Shown: piece after piece, positions 44,537 to 52,782 of the stretch
Layout: every line of letters begins with the position of its first letter
Numbering within the stretch: the stretch's first letter is position 1
Assembly (NCBI RefSeq): GCF_900696085.1
Contig: NZ_CAADFC020000004.1
Location: 876,985-940,984 of the forward strand
DNA: 64,000 nucleotides
Origin: Bradyrhizobium ivorense
GTDB taxonomy: Bacteria; Pseudomonadota; Alphaproteobacteria; Rhizobiales; Xanthobacteraceae
Reading direction: 5' to 3'
Notes under the pieces: model-generated
Told to the model about the DNA's origin: nothing
Databases searched by the model: none
What the model saw: the letters and a program-made list of their open reading frames with translations, nothing else
Position numbers and translations under genes: made by a program

Positions 44537-45934
44537 ATGGTCGGCCCACTTACGGGGGGATACACCATCAAGACCCAGGTCTTAGGGGCGCGCCGGGCCG
44601 ATACGCGGTCGGTCTGGATCGCCACCATTGCCATTCCCTTGCTGCTGCTGGCGCCTGCCTTCTGGAACGGCTATCCGCTGCTCCAGTGGGACACCGGCGG
44701 CTACCTCGCGCGCTGGTATGAGGGGTACCTGGTGCCGAGCCGGTCCACGGTGTTCGGCATCTACCTGCATCTCGGCGAGCAAGCGAGCTTCTGGCTCAAT
44801 CTCGGCATCCAGAGCCTGGCAACGCTGTGGATCCTGCAACTCGTGCTGCGCGTGCTCGACCTTGCCCGCCCGGTCCGGTTGGTCGCCATCAGTCTCGCGC
44901 TGATCGCAACCACCGCCCTGCCCTGGCTTTCGAGCATGCTGCTGACCGACATCTTTGCCGGCCTGTCGGTGCTCGCCCTGTTCGTCCTCGTGCTGCACGG
45001 CGCGCGGATTTCGGCGCTGGAGAAAGCCGCGCTGTTCGTGTTCACGGCGTTCTCGGCCGCGACCCACAGCGCGACGCTCGCGGTGCTGCTCGGCCTGTGC
45101 TGCGTCGGCTGGATCGCACGCCCGTGGCTGCGCCGGCAAATCCCGCTCGCAGGTCTCGCGCAGGGCAGCCTGACCATCGTCGCTGGAGCTGTGATGCTGC
45201 TGGCGGCGAATTTTTCGCTGTCGGGACAGCTCGCCTGGACGCCCGGCGGCTACGGCGTCCCGTTCGGCCGCATGCTGCAGGATGGCATCGTCGCGCAATA
45301 TCTGCGCGATCATTGTGCGAACGAGAAACTGAAACTCTGCCCCTATCGCGACCAGCTGCCGCCGACCGCCGACGACTTCCTGTGGGGCAACAGCATGTTC
45401 AACGCGCTCGGCCGCTTCCAGGGCCTGAACGACGAGATGGGCTTCATCGTGCTGCACTCGCTGGCCGCCTATCCGGCATGGCAGGCAGAGGCCGCGCTGG
45501 CCGCGACCGCCGACCAGCTGATGCACGTCGCGACCGGCGAAGGCACCAATGGCTGGATCCCGCATACCTACGGCATCATCGAGCGCTACATCCCGGCGCA
45601 GCTCGCGCCGATGCGCAAGGCCAAGCAACAGCAATGGCAGGTCGATTTCACTACGATCAACCGCTTCCACGTGCCGGTCGCGCTGGCCTCGATGCTGCTG
45701 GTCGCGCTGCTGTTCGGTCGCGGACTGTGGCGGCGGAAGCGCGACGACCTCACGCTGCTTGCGGGCACGGTGACGCTCGCATTGCTCGGCAATGCCGTGG
45801 TGTGCGGCGTGATCTCCGGCCCGCACGACCGTTACGGCGCGCGCATGGCCTGGGTCGCGACCTTTGTGGTGCTGATCGCGGCAGCGCGCGCCTTCACTGG
45901 GGACGATGAGGTCGACGACCTACTTGCGCCGTGA
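44537..45934 (+). CDS. Polytopic membrane protein, GT-C-like
   Basis: About 465 residues with roughly ten membrane helices. The N-terminal region has the loop NGYPLLQWDTGGYLARWYEG, and the middle holds a periplasmic loop with Cys at CANEKLKLCPYRD. A GT-C glycosyltransferase-like fold is plausible (acidic residues in the first loop), but no diagnostic motif was found. The start is uncertain (44537 or 44504). It overlaps the convergent hydrolase gene by 15 bases. Confidence 0.62.
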   Translation: MVGPLTGGYTIKTQVLGARRADTRSVWIATIAIPLLLLAPAFWNGYPLLQWDTGGYLARWYEGYLVPSRSTVFGIYLHLGEQASFWLNLGIQSLATLWILQLVLRVLDLARPVRLVAISLALIATTALPWLSSMLLTDIFAGLSVLALFVLVLHGARISALEKAALFVFTAFSAATHSATLAVLLGLCCVGWIARPWLRRQIPLAGLAQGSLTIVAGAVMLLAANFSLSGQLAWTPGGYGVPFGRMLQDGIVAQYLRDHCANEKLKLCPYRDQLPPTADDFLWGNSMFNALGRFQGLNDEMGFIVLHSLAAYPAWQAEAALAATADQLMHVATGEGTNGWIPHTYGIIERYIPAQLAPMRKAKQQQWQVDFTTINRFHVPVALASMLLVALLFGRGLWRRKRDDLTLLAGTVTLALLGNAVVCGVISGPHDRYGARMAWVATFVVLIAAARAFTGDDEVDDLLAP

Positions 45935-46672
45935 CAGGAAGTCGATGACGCCGGTCTTGTAGACCTTGTCGCCGACCGCCCGCATGTGATCGCGGTTCGG
46001 GATATCGAGCACTTCCGAACCCGGGATGACCTTGCCGAGCGCGAACGCCGAGCCGGCGATCTCGTCCTTGCTGCCCACTGCAACCAGCACCGGCACGCGG
46101 ATCGCGGCCGCCTCCTCGCGCGTCATCAGCCGGCGCGAGCCGCGTAGGCAGGCCGCGAGTGCAGCCCGGTCGGAGCGGGTCTGGTCGGCAAAGGCGCGAA
46201 AGGTGCGGCCGACCGGATCGGTGACATCCTCAAGCGACGGCGCTTCGAGCGCCAGGGCGACATTCTCGCCAGGCCCGCCGCCCTCGATCAGCCCGATGCC
46301 GATGCCGCCGAGGATCGCCGAGCGCAGCCGATCCGGATTCTGCAGCGCCAGGATCGCCGTCATCCGCGAGCCCAGCGAATAGCCCATGATATCGGCGCGC
46401 GCGATTCCGAGGTGATCCATCAGCGCGATCACATCGCTTGCCATGATCGCGATCTCGTACTGTTCGGCATCGTAGAGCTTTGCCGAGTCGCCGTGGCCGC
46501 GATTGTCGAGCGCGATGACGCGCCGGCCGGCCTTGACCAGATCCGATACCCAGGTCGGATAGACCCAGTTGACGTTCTTGCTCGACGCAAAACCGTGCAC
46601 CAGCACGATCGGTTCGCCCTCGCCTTCGTCGAGATAGGCGATTTCAACATCGCCGTGATGGAAACTCGGCAT
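45920..46672 (-). CDS. Alpha/beta hydrolase
   Basis: 250 residues. VLVHGFASSKNVNW supplies the oxyanion loop, MGYSLGSRM places the Ser at about 99, and the Asp in VGSKDEIAG and His in PNRDHMRAV complete the triad. It belongs to the common hydrolase_4/pimeloyl-ACP methylesterase-like branch. The substrate is not known. It overlaps the membrane protein gene by 15 bases at the 3' ends. Confidence 0.82.
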   Translation of the reverse strand: MPSFHHGDVEIAYLDEGEGEPIVLVHGFASSKNVNWVYPTWVSDLVKAGRRVIALDNRGHGDSAKLYDAEQYEIAIMASDVIALMDHLGIARADIMGYSLGSRMTAILALQNPDRLRSAILGGIGIGLIEGGGPGENVALALEAPSLEDVTDPVGRTFRAFADQTRSDRAALAACLRGSRRLMTREEAAAIRVPVLVAVGSKDEIAGSAFALGKVIPGSEVLDIPNRDHMRAVGDKVYKTGVIDFLSRRK

Positions 46673-46730
46673 CGTCAGTTCCGTTTTTTCTGGGAGGTTT
46701 GGGATTGGCGACCGGCAGCCGGTCGCAAGC

Positions 46731-47867
46731 TTAGCCCTGGACTGCAGCGCCCGCCAGCGCGACGGGAGCGGCCGCCAGTTGCCGCTGCAGGCGGCGCGCC
46801 TTGCTCCGCCTCAGCCACCAGGCGGTGGCCCGCTCGGTGGTTGCCTTGATCGAGGACAGGAAGCCAAACAGCGCAAGCAGCGCGCCGAACAGCCACATCG
46901 TCAGGTTGAATGTCCCGGCCACCAGCAACAGCGCGCCGCGGCCGAGCAGCTTCAGGATCGCGCGGGTCTGGCCGCCCTTGGCTTCGGCAATGCGGGCGGC
47001 GCGCGCGAGCTCCTTCGGGTTCTCCGCGACTTTCAGCGTGTCGCGCGCCGCGCGAACGCCGGCCGCTTCGCCGATGCGCCCGACATCCTTGGCGACGCGC
47101 ACCAGCGCGCCGGCTTTCTCGGCCCGGAACGCGGCGCGGATCGCGCTCGCGGTTTCCGCCGGCCGCAGCACCGAACCGGATGCGACGGCTTCTTTCAGCG
47201 CCGGCCCGTCGACGACCTCGCGCGTCGAGCGTCCCGCCCATGCGATCAGCCCCTCGCTCAGCCGTCCGGCCTTGCGGGTATCCTTGACCAGCGTCAGCCC
47301 GGCGCGGAGCGGTCCGGCGCCACCGACCGAGACGTAGGTCGCCGCCGTCACTGCGAGGCCCGCGGTTGCAAGCCCAAGCACCAGATGATCGGTATCCTCA
47401 CCCATCGCCAGATGCTTGCTCTCGCGCACCACATCCCTGATGTCGCCGAACACGAACAGATCGCCTGCGACAGTGCCGGACAGGCTTGCGACATCGTCGG
47501 CATTGCCGGTCACGAGGCCCGTCGCGAACCCCTTGGCGAAATGCATCGTGGTTGCTTGCTCGGCGATCGCATCGTCGACGCGCTTGGTGATGCTGTCATC
47601 GAGCGCGATATTTTTCTCACGCGCGAGCGCGACGAAGCTCGCCGCGAGATCGGCGTCACCGGACGCAAGGGCAGCCTCGATGTTATCAGCGATCAACGCC
47701 GGGTTGTCGCGCAGGGCCGCATTGATCCTGAGATCGGCGAGCGCAGCAGGATCGTCCCGTGCGGCCAGCACCACACCGGCGTCGCGGGCGTGCGGCCAAA
47801 TGGCCGTACCCAGCACAGCACTTGCCGCGAGGCCTGCCACCGCAAAACTGAGCCGCACCCGGTTCAT
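46731..47867 (-). CDS. Hypothetical membrane protein with helical body
   Basis: 378 residues. An N-terminal signal or anchor (about 5-24) is followed by an Ala-rich helical region, a hydrophobic stretch near 160-180 and two adjoining membrane helices near 310-340 (ALLLVAGTFNLTMWLFGALLAL). No catalytic motif was recognised. It is located 58 bases upstream of the alpha/beta hydrolase gene on the same strand and may be co-transcribed with it. Confidence 0.6.
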   Translation of the reverse strand: MNRVRLSFAVAGLAASAVLGTAIWPHARDAGVVLAARDDPAALADLRINAALRDNPALIADNIEAALASGDADLAASFVALAREKNIALDDSITKRVDDAIAEQATTMHFAKGFATGLVTGNADDVASLSGTVAGDLFVFGDIRDVVRESKHLAMGEDTDHLVLGLATAGLAVTAATYVSVGGAGPLRAGLTLVKDTRKAGRLSEGLIAWAGRSTREVVDGPALKEAVASGSVLRPAETASAIRAAFRAEKAGALVRVAKDVGRIGEAAGVRAARDTLKVAENPKELARAARIAEAKGGQTRAILKLLGRGALLLVAGTFNLTMWLFGALLALFGFLSSIKATTERATAWWLRRSKARRLQRQLAAAPVALAGAAVQG

Positions 47868-48118
47868 TCCACCGAAACCTCTGGTTTAATTCGCCTTAGT
47901 TTGAGTAGCCTTGGAAATAGTGTGCCGTTTTTGCGACACAACGGCTGCGACCAAAGAAGGGCTTCTCTGGGACGACAAGATTGTGTCGAATTTGCATGAG
48001 CAAATGGGCCGTCGGGGCTCTAGGAATCAACTGTTCCCGCCAGTATGGTGCGCGGCATTTCGCGATGCTGCATGCTGCTGATTGCGTTTTTGTCGTCTTT
48101 GCCATCCAAGGTGAGAAT

Positions 48119-48364
48119 ATGTCCGACCACGTCGTTCCGCACTTCCATAACGATGCCGGTGTTTCAGTGATCGAGATCGGCTCGCAGGAGTTCATGTGCG
48201 TGGGCGCCAACCCGCCGTTCGACCACCCCCATGTGTTCCTCGACCTCGGCAACGACAACGAGATCATCTGCCCGTATTGCTCGACGCTGTATCGCTTCGC
48301 CTCCGACCTGGCGCCCGGTGAGGCGCGTCCGCCCGAATGCGTGCTGAAAGACAAGGTCGCCTGA
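48119..48364 (+). CDS. NDUFS6-like CHCC zinc-finger protein
   Basis: 81 residues. HPHVFLDLGNDNEIICPYC carries the His-Cys-Cys part of the CHCC zinc site found in the mitochondrial complex I subunit NDUFS6 and its alphaproteobacterial homologues, with C27 as the probable fourth ligand. In these bacteria it is thought to be an accessory subunit or assembly factor of NADH dehydrogenase. The start at 48119 lies behind AAGGTGAG. The FAD monooxygenase gene follows 7 bases after its stop. Confidence 0.85.
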   Translation: MSDHVVPHFHNDAGVSVIEIGSQEFMCVGANPPFDHPHVFLDLGNDNEIICPYCSTLYRFASDLAPGEARPPECVLKDKVA

Positions 48365-48371
48365 CCGTTCC

Positions 48372-49574
48372 GTGGCGCTGACGCGAACCGTCATCGTTGC
48401 AGGCGCCGGAATCGGAGGACTGACCGCGTCGCTGACCCTGGCGGCACAAGGGTTCCGCGTCGTCGTATTGGAAAAGGCCGAGCGGCTCGAGGAAGCCGGC
48501 GCCGGCATTCAAATCTCCCCCAATGCCAGCCGCGTGCTGGTCGAGCTCGGGCTCAAGGAACGGCTGGCGCGGCGCGCGGTGACGCCGGAATCCGTCGCCA
48601 TCATGAGCGCGCGGGCCGGCGGCGAGATCGTGCGGATGCCGCTCGGCGAGGCGGCGGCGTTCCGCGCCGGCTCACCCTATTGGGTGATCCACCGCGCCGA
48701 CCTGCAGGCCGCGCTGGAGGCCGCGGTCAACGATCATCCCGACATCGATCTCCGCCTCGGCTGCCAGTTCGAGGATGTGACCAAGCACGCCAAAGGGCTG
48801 ACCGTGGTCCAGCGCCGCGGCAATGCACGGCAGCAGGAACTTGCGGTGGCGCTGATCGGTGCCGACGGCATCTGGTCGTCGGTGCGCGGACATCTGTTCC
48901 CGGACCTGCAGCCGCAATTCTCCGGCCTGATCGCCTGGCGCGGCACGCTGGACGCGACCGCCCTGCCCCGTGAATACACCTCGCCGCGGGTGCAGCTCTG
49001 GATGGGACCGGACGCGCATCTCGTGGCCTACCCGATTTCGGCCGGGCGCCAGATCAACGTGGTCGCGATCGTCGCCGGCACCTGGAACCGGCCGGGCTGG
49101 AGCGCGCCCGGCGACACCAGAGAGATCAAGGACGCATTCGCCTCACAGCGCTGGCCGGCGACCGCGCGGATGCTGATCGGTGCGGTCGACGGCTGGCGCA
49201 AATGGGCGCTGTTCACCCTGCCCGATATCGGCCGCTGGAGCGAAGGTGCGGTGACACTGCTCGGCGACGCCGCGCACGCGATGCTGCCGTTTGCCGCACA
49301 GGGCGCCGGCATGGCGATCGAGGACGCGGCGGTGCTCGCCAAGGCGTTGAGCGACAGCACCGGTGAAAGCATCGCCGGCATTCCCGCCGCGCTGCAGCGC
49401 TACGCACAGATGCGGCGCGCACGCGTGCTCAAGGTGCAGCGGCTGGCGCGGCGGCAGGGCCGCATCTATCATTTGAGCGGGCCTGCGGCGATCGCGCGCG
49501 ATCTTGCGATCCGCGCGATCGGGCCGCAGCGCATGCTGGCGCGGCAGGACTGGATCTACGACTGGCGGGCGTGA
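48372..49574 (+). CDS. FAD-dependent monooxygenase (salicylate hydroxylase-like)
   Basis: 400 residues with the FAD dinucleotide-binding motif VAGAGIGGLTASLTLAAQGF (about 9-28), a DG motif in IGADGIWSSVRGHLF and the second FAD contact GDAAHAMLPFAAQGAGMAIE. This is the class A flavoprotein hydroxylase pattern, near 3-hydroxybenzoate-6-hydroxylase and salicylate hydroxylases. GTG start; the gene sits 7 bases behind the NDUFS6-like gene. Substrate unknown. Confidence 0.85.
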   Translation: MALTRTVIVAGAGIGGLTASLTLAAQGFRVVVLEKAERLEEAGAGIQISPNASRVLVELGLKERLARRAVTPESVAIMSARAGGEIVRMPLGEAAAFRAGSPYWVIHRADLQAALEAAVNDHPDIDLRLGCQFEDVTKHAKGLTVVQRRGNARQQELAVALIGADGIWSSVRGHLFPDLQPQFSGLIAWRGTLDATALPREYTSPRVQLWMGPDAHLVAYPISAGRQINVVAIVAGTWNRPGWSAPGDTREIKDAFASQRWPATARMLIGAVDGWRKWALFTLPDIGRWSEGAVTLLGDAAHAMLPFAAQGAGMAIEDAAVLAKALSDSTGESIAGIPAALQRYAQMRRARVLKVQRLARRQGRIYHLSGPAAIARDLAIRAIGPQRMLARQDWIYDWRA

Positions 49575-49590
49575 AGCGGACGCGCCGTCT

Positions 49591-49626
49591 TCACGCGAAA
49601 CGGATTCCACTTGATGCGAAAACGCG
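49591..49626. repeat. Short dispersed element (TCACGCGAAACGGATTCCAC)
   Basis: A degenerate member of the GCGTTTTC/GAAAACGC family seen at 30135 and 41696. It lies between the convergent monooxygenase and lipoprotein genes. Confidence 0.5.
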
Positions 49627-49634
49627 CTGGTGTC

Positions 49635-50057
49635 TCAACGCAGCCCGGACCGCGACGGCTTCGCGCCGGGCGGAGGTGCGGGCGGCGGCGCCGCCGAGGC
49701 CGTCTCCGGCGGGGTTTCATGGCACTTGCCGCTGCGCCAGGATTCCTCCGCGAGCTTCTGCTGGGCGCGGATCGAGATCAGCTCGTTGCGATAGACCATC
49801 TCGGAGACCACGGTGCCGCCGACGCCGGTCTGCGCCTTGTTCATCAGCGCTTCCTGGTCCTTGGCACGGCTGACGAGGTTCTTGCGCTCGGTTTCGAGCT
49901 GCTTGCAGTCGTAAAGCTCGTACTTGGCCGGATCGACAAAGGCCGGCGAGAGGCTGTCGCCGATCTGCGCGCAGCCGGAGGCGCCCGCCGCGAGAGCGAG
50001 CAGCGCAATTGCAGCCGCTGCGCGCGAGCTTCGGCAGCGTGGGATGCGAACGGACAT
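49635..50057 (-). CDS. Probable lipoprotein
   Basis: 140 residues. A signal region ends in the lipobox-like AGASGC (Cys at about 29). A soluble helical domain follows (YELYDCKQLETERKNLVSRA, about 47-66), then a Pro/Ala-rich C-terminal tail. No known family was recognised beyond similarity to small rhizobial twin-Cys lipoproteins. Confidence 0.65.
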   Translation of the reverse strand: MSVRIPRCRSSRAAAAIALLALAAGASGCAQIGDSLSPAFVDPAKYELYDCKQLETERKNLVSRAKDQEALMNKAQTGVGGTVVSEMVYRNELISIRAQQKLAEESWRSGKCHETPPETASAAPPPAPPPGAKPSRSGLR

Positions 50058-50293
50058 TCGGCTTTCTTAGTCAGACAGTATTGAGATTGCCTAAAGCAGC
50101 CGCCGGTGTCCGGATTGAGGCTCAATCGCGGCGGCGCGCAGCCTTATCCCTTAACCGGCGCCGGACGCAATGGGGATTGCGGCCGCCGCGCTAAACCATT
50201 GAAACCGCATCCATTCGCGCCGGATAATGGCAATTCCACTCCGGCACCAAACGCGCTAGATATCGGCGCGCCTGGCGCAACGCGCAAGGCAAC

Positions 50294-50380
50294 GCGGACG
50301 TGGCGGAATTGGTAGACGCAAGGGACTTAAAATCCCTCGATGGCAACGTCGTGTGGGTTCGAGTCCCACCGCCCGCACCA
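50294..50380 (+). tRNA. tRNA-Leu (anticodon UAA)
   Basis: 87 bases including an encoded CCA (50378-50380). The anticodon stem-loop AGGGACTTAAAATCCCT gives UAA. A long variable arm and GGTTCGAGTCC T-loop are present, as expected for a class II tRNA. The acceptor stem GCGGACG / CGCCCGC contains one A-C mismatch at the fifth pair. Confidence 0.95.
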
Positions 50381-50629
50381 GCCTTCGCTCGCGGAGAGAG
50401 TCACGGCTCGGCAGGCCGCAACGTGCCACGACGTGTCCTCGCACAAAGCAGACACCGCGAATGCCGCGATGGCACGCAACAACACATTCTGCTCAATGAG
50501 CCCCGTCATCATCGCGACGACACTTGCGAACTTTTCAAGACATTCAACAAGACATTCAACATGCAAGGCGGGTACCGCGGCGCTGACCCGCCTGTTGCAA
50601 CACGCGCAAGCTAGCGACCATGCAGCTCT

Positions 50630-50654
50630 GGAACATCTCCGCAGCAGAATTGTT
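50630..50654 (+). promoter_or_regulatory. Possible EcfG-type promoter
   Basis: GGAAC (50630-50634), 17 bases, then GTT (50652-50654) resembles the alphaproteobacterial general stress sigma factor EcfG consensus (GGAAC-N16/17-CGTT). It lies 26 bases before the small gene at 50680. Also in this 299-base gap (50381-50679) is a 12-base tandem repeat AAGACATTCAAC (50537-50560). Confidence 0.3.
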
Positions 50655-50679
50655 GTCATGCAGCAATTGGAGCATGACG

Positions 50680-50823
50680 ATGACGAACGAGTATCCTTCC
50701 GACAAGCCCGCGGCGAGTGAACAGGACCGGCGCAAGGATCCGCCGTCGCCCGAGCGCAAGCCGCCGCAGGGTGGACCGCCGGTGCAGGACGGCCTCGAGC
50801 AGGTGCGCGACAGTCACACCTGA
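50680..50823 (+). CDS. Small hydrophilic protein, 47 residues
   Basis: MTNEYPSDKPAASEQDRRKD begins a Pro/Asp/Arg-rich, probably disordered protein. The start at 50680 is 7 bases after GGAG (50669-50672); an ATG two codons earlier is too close to it. A perfect hairpin terminator follows, which supports expression. No family was recognised. Confidence 0.5.
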   Translation: MTNEYPSDKPAASEQDRRKDPPSPERKPPQGGPPVQDGLEQVRDSHT

Positions 50824-50846
50824 CCGCCGGGAACCGGGCGAAAAGC

Positions 50847-50876
50847 AAAATGGCCGGGGCGATGCCCGGCCATTTT
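50847..50876. terminator. Bidirectional hairpin terminator
   Basis: AAAATGGCCGGG (50847-50858) and CCCGGCCATTTT (50865-50876) pair perfectly around a 6-base loop. It ends both the small plus-strand gene and the minus-strand peptide-binding protein gene. Confidence 0.85.
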
Positions 50877-50922
50877 CATTTGTGCGATGTATTGGCGTCG
50901 CGTGACGGTTCGTCGCTTCGCC

Positions 50923-52524
50923 CTACTCCGACTTGTCGATGTTCCAGAAGATCGGGGTGGCCGGACCGTCGAGCACGCCGGTCAGCGACTTCCGCCATCC
51001 GCTCGGGACCGTATACTGGCCGAGCGGAATGTAGATCACCTGATCATAGGCCTCGGTCTGGATCTCGGCGGCGATCTTCTTCTTCTCCTCAGCCGAGCCC
51101 GCGCGCGCGAACTTGTCGCGCAGTTCCTCGATCTTGGGATCCTCGGCCCAACCGAACCAGCCGCCGTTCTTGCCGCGCCCGGTGATCGATGCGTTGACGA
51201 TGGGATCGGCAACGTCGGCGGCAACCCAGTTGGTGAAGAACATGTTCCAGCCGCCTTCCTTCGGCGGCTTCTGGCTGGCGCGGCGGGTCACCACGGTCTG
51301 CCAGTCGGTGGCCTGCAGATCGACCTTGAAGCCGGCATCGCGCAACAGCTGGGCCGCAACGATCGGCTGGGCCTTCAGCGTGGTGACGTCGCCCGGCGCC
51401 ATGACCACGACCGGCGTGCCGTCATAGCCCGATTCGGCGAGCGCCTTCTTGGCCTGCGCCAAGCCGTTGCCCTTGACCAGCGTTTCGGCGCCGACGTCGG
51501 TCTCGAGCGGCGTGCCGCACACGAAGAACGCGCCGCAGACCTGCTGATACTTGGCATTGCCGACCAGCGCATCGAGCACGTCCTTCTGGTTCATCGCCAG
51601 GAACGCGGCGCGACGCACCTTCGGATTGTCGAACGGCGGGTACAGGAAGTTCATGCGCCCGAGCGTCTGGAAGCCGAACTTGTTCAACACCTCGATCTTG
51701 AGATCCTTGCTTGCCTCCAGCACCGGCAGCATGTCGAACGGCAGCTGCTCCATGAAATCGATATCGCCGGACTGCAGCGCGTTCACCGCGGTCTGCGCGT
51801 CGGGCATCGTGATCCATTCGACGCGGTCGACCTTCACGACCTTGCCGCCGGCGGTCCAGCTTGCCGGCTCCTTGCGCGGCACGTAGTCCTTGTTCTTCTC
51901 ATAGACCGCCTTCACGCCGGGCTGGAATTCGCCCTGCACGAACTTGAACGGACCCGATCCGATCTGCTCGGGGATCGCCTTGTCCGGCAGCGTCTCGGCG
52001 AGACGCTTCGGCATCATGAACGGCACGCGCGAGGACGGCTTGCCGATCGATTCCAGCACCAGGCCGTAGGGCTCCTTCAGCTTCAGCGTGATGGTCTTGG
52101 CATCGGTGGCCTCGAGGCTGGCGACGAAGTCCATCAGCTTCTGGCCCATGCCGTCGGCCTTGCCCCAGCGCTTGAGCGAAGCGACGCAGTCCTCCGCCGT
52201 CACCGGCGCGCCGTCGTGCCACTTCAGGCCATCACGCAGCGTGAAGGTGTAGGTCAGCTTGTCGTCGGAAATCTTCCAGTCCGCCATCTGCGGCTGAATC
52301 TTGAAACTGGAATCCGTCGCCAGCAGCGTGTCGTAGACCATGTAGCCGTGATCGCGGGTGATATAGGCCGTGGTCATGATCGGATCGATCACGCGCAGAT
52401 CCGAATGCATCACCGCGGTGACGGTCTTGGGCGCGGCCATGGCTTGCGGCGCCGCGAACGACAGCGCGATCGCCGACAACGCGGCCGCTATCGTGCGGCG
52501 CTTCCAACGCGAGATAGGCAACAT
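50923..52524 (-). CDS. ABC transporter oligopeptide-binding protein (family 5)
   Basis: 533 residues with a signal peptide (1-30, ending AAPQAMAAPK). It is a full SBP_bac_5 domain (LTYTFTLRDGLKWHDGAPVT). The protein closely resembles the one at 23374-24978 along its whole length. It is divergent from an M20 peptidase gene and about 5 kb from dppBC-DF genes, so it is the most likely binding protein for that transporter. The start at 52524 follows AGGAGA. Confidence 0.9.
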   Translation of the reverse strand: MLPISRWKRRTIAAALSAIALSFAAPQAMAAPKTVTAVMHSDLRVIDPIMTTAYITRDHGYMVYDTLLATDSSFKIQPQMADWKISDDKLTYTFTLRDGLKWHDGAPVTAEDCVASLKRWGKADGMGQKLMDFVASLEATDAKTITLKLKEPYGLVLESIGKPSSRVPFMMPKRLAETLPDKAIPEQIGSGPFKFVQGEFQPGVKAVYEKNKDYVPRKEPASWTAGGKVVKVDRVEWITMPDAQTAVNALQSGDIDFMEQLPFDMLPVLEASKDLKIEVLNKFGFQTLGRMNFLYPPFDNPKVRRAAFLAMNQKDVLDALVGNAKYQQVCGAFFVCGTPLETDVGAETLVKGNGLAQAKKALAESGYDGTPVVVMAPGDVTTLKAQPIVAAQLLRDAGFKVDLQATDWQTVVTRRASQKPPKEGGWNMFFTNWVAADVADPIVNASITGRGKNGGWFGWAEDPKIEELRDKFARAGSAEEKKKIAAEIQTEAYDQVIYIPLGQYTVPSGWRKSLTGVLDGPATPIFWNIDKSE

Positions 52525-52709
52525 TACGATTTCTCCTGACGTGTAATTGGTCAAAGCCGGCTTATTCGTTATGCATGCGGTTCGTTGTTTGGGCGAACTA
52601 ACCTGCTGTATGGCTTGCGAAATCGAGACTTGCATCAAGCACGGTGCGCGTCAATCGGTTTCAAGGGAGATCGCACGTACACAAACGAATTGTGCCGCGC
52701 CAGCATTTT

Positions 52710-52723
52710 GACTTTACAAAGTC
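52710..52723. promoter_or_regulatory. Palindrome in the divergent binding-protein/peptidase region
   Basis: GACTTTACAAAGTC (6-base arms, 2-base centre), overlapping a TTGACT -35-like hexamer at 52708-52713. It lies in the 258-base gap between the divergent SBP and M20 genes. It could be an operator shared by both. Confidence 0.35.
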
Positions 52724-52782
52724 GTCGCCTGCGATTTTCGTAGGCGCGCGGCCGTCGCCATAACAACAGAAGAGAAAAAATC

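Noticed and set aside
50294..50380. tRNA-Leu as an integration site for a genomic island
   Set aside because: No integrase, no duplicated 3' tRNA fragment and no change of gene content around it.
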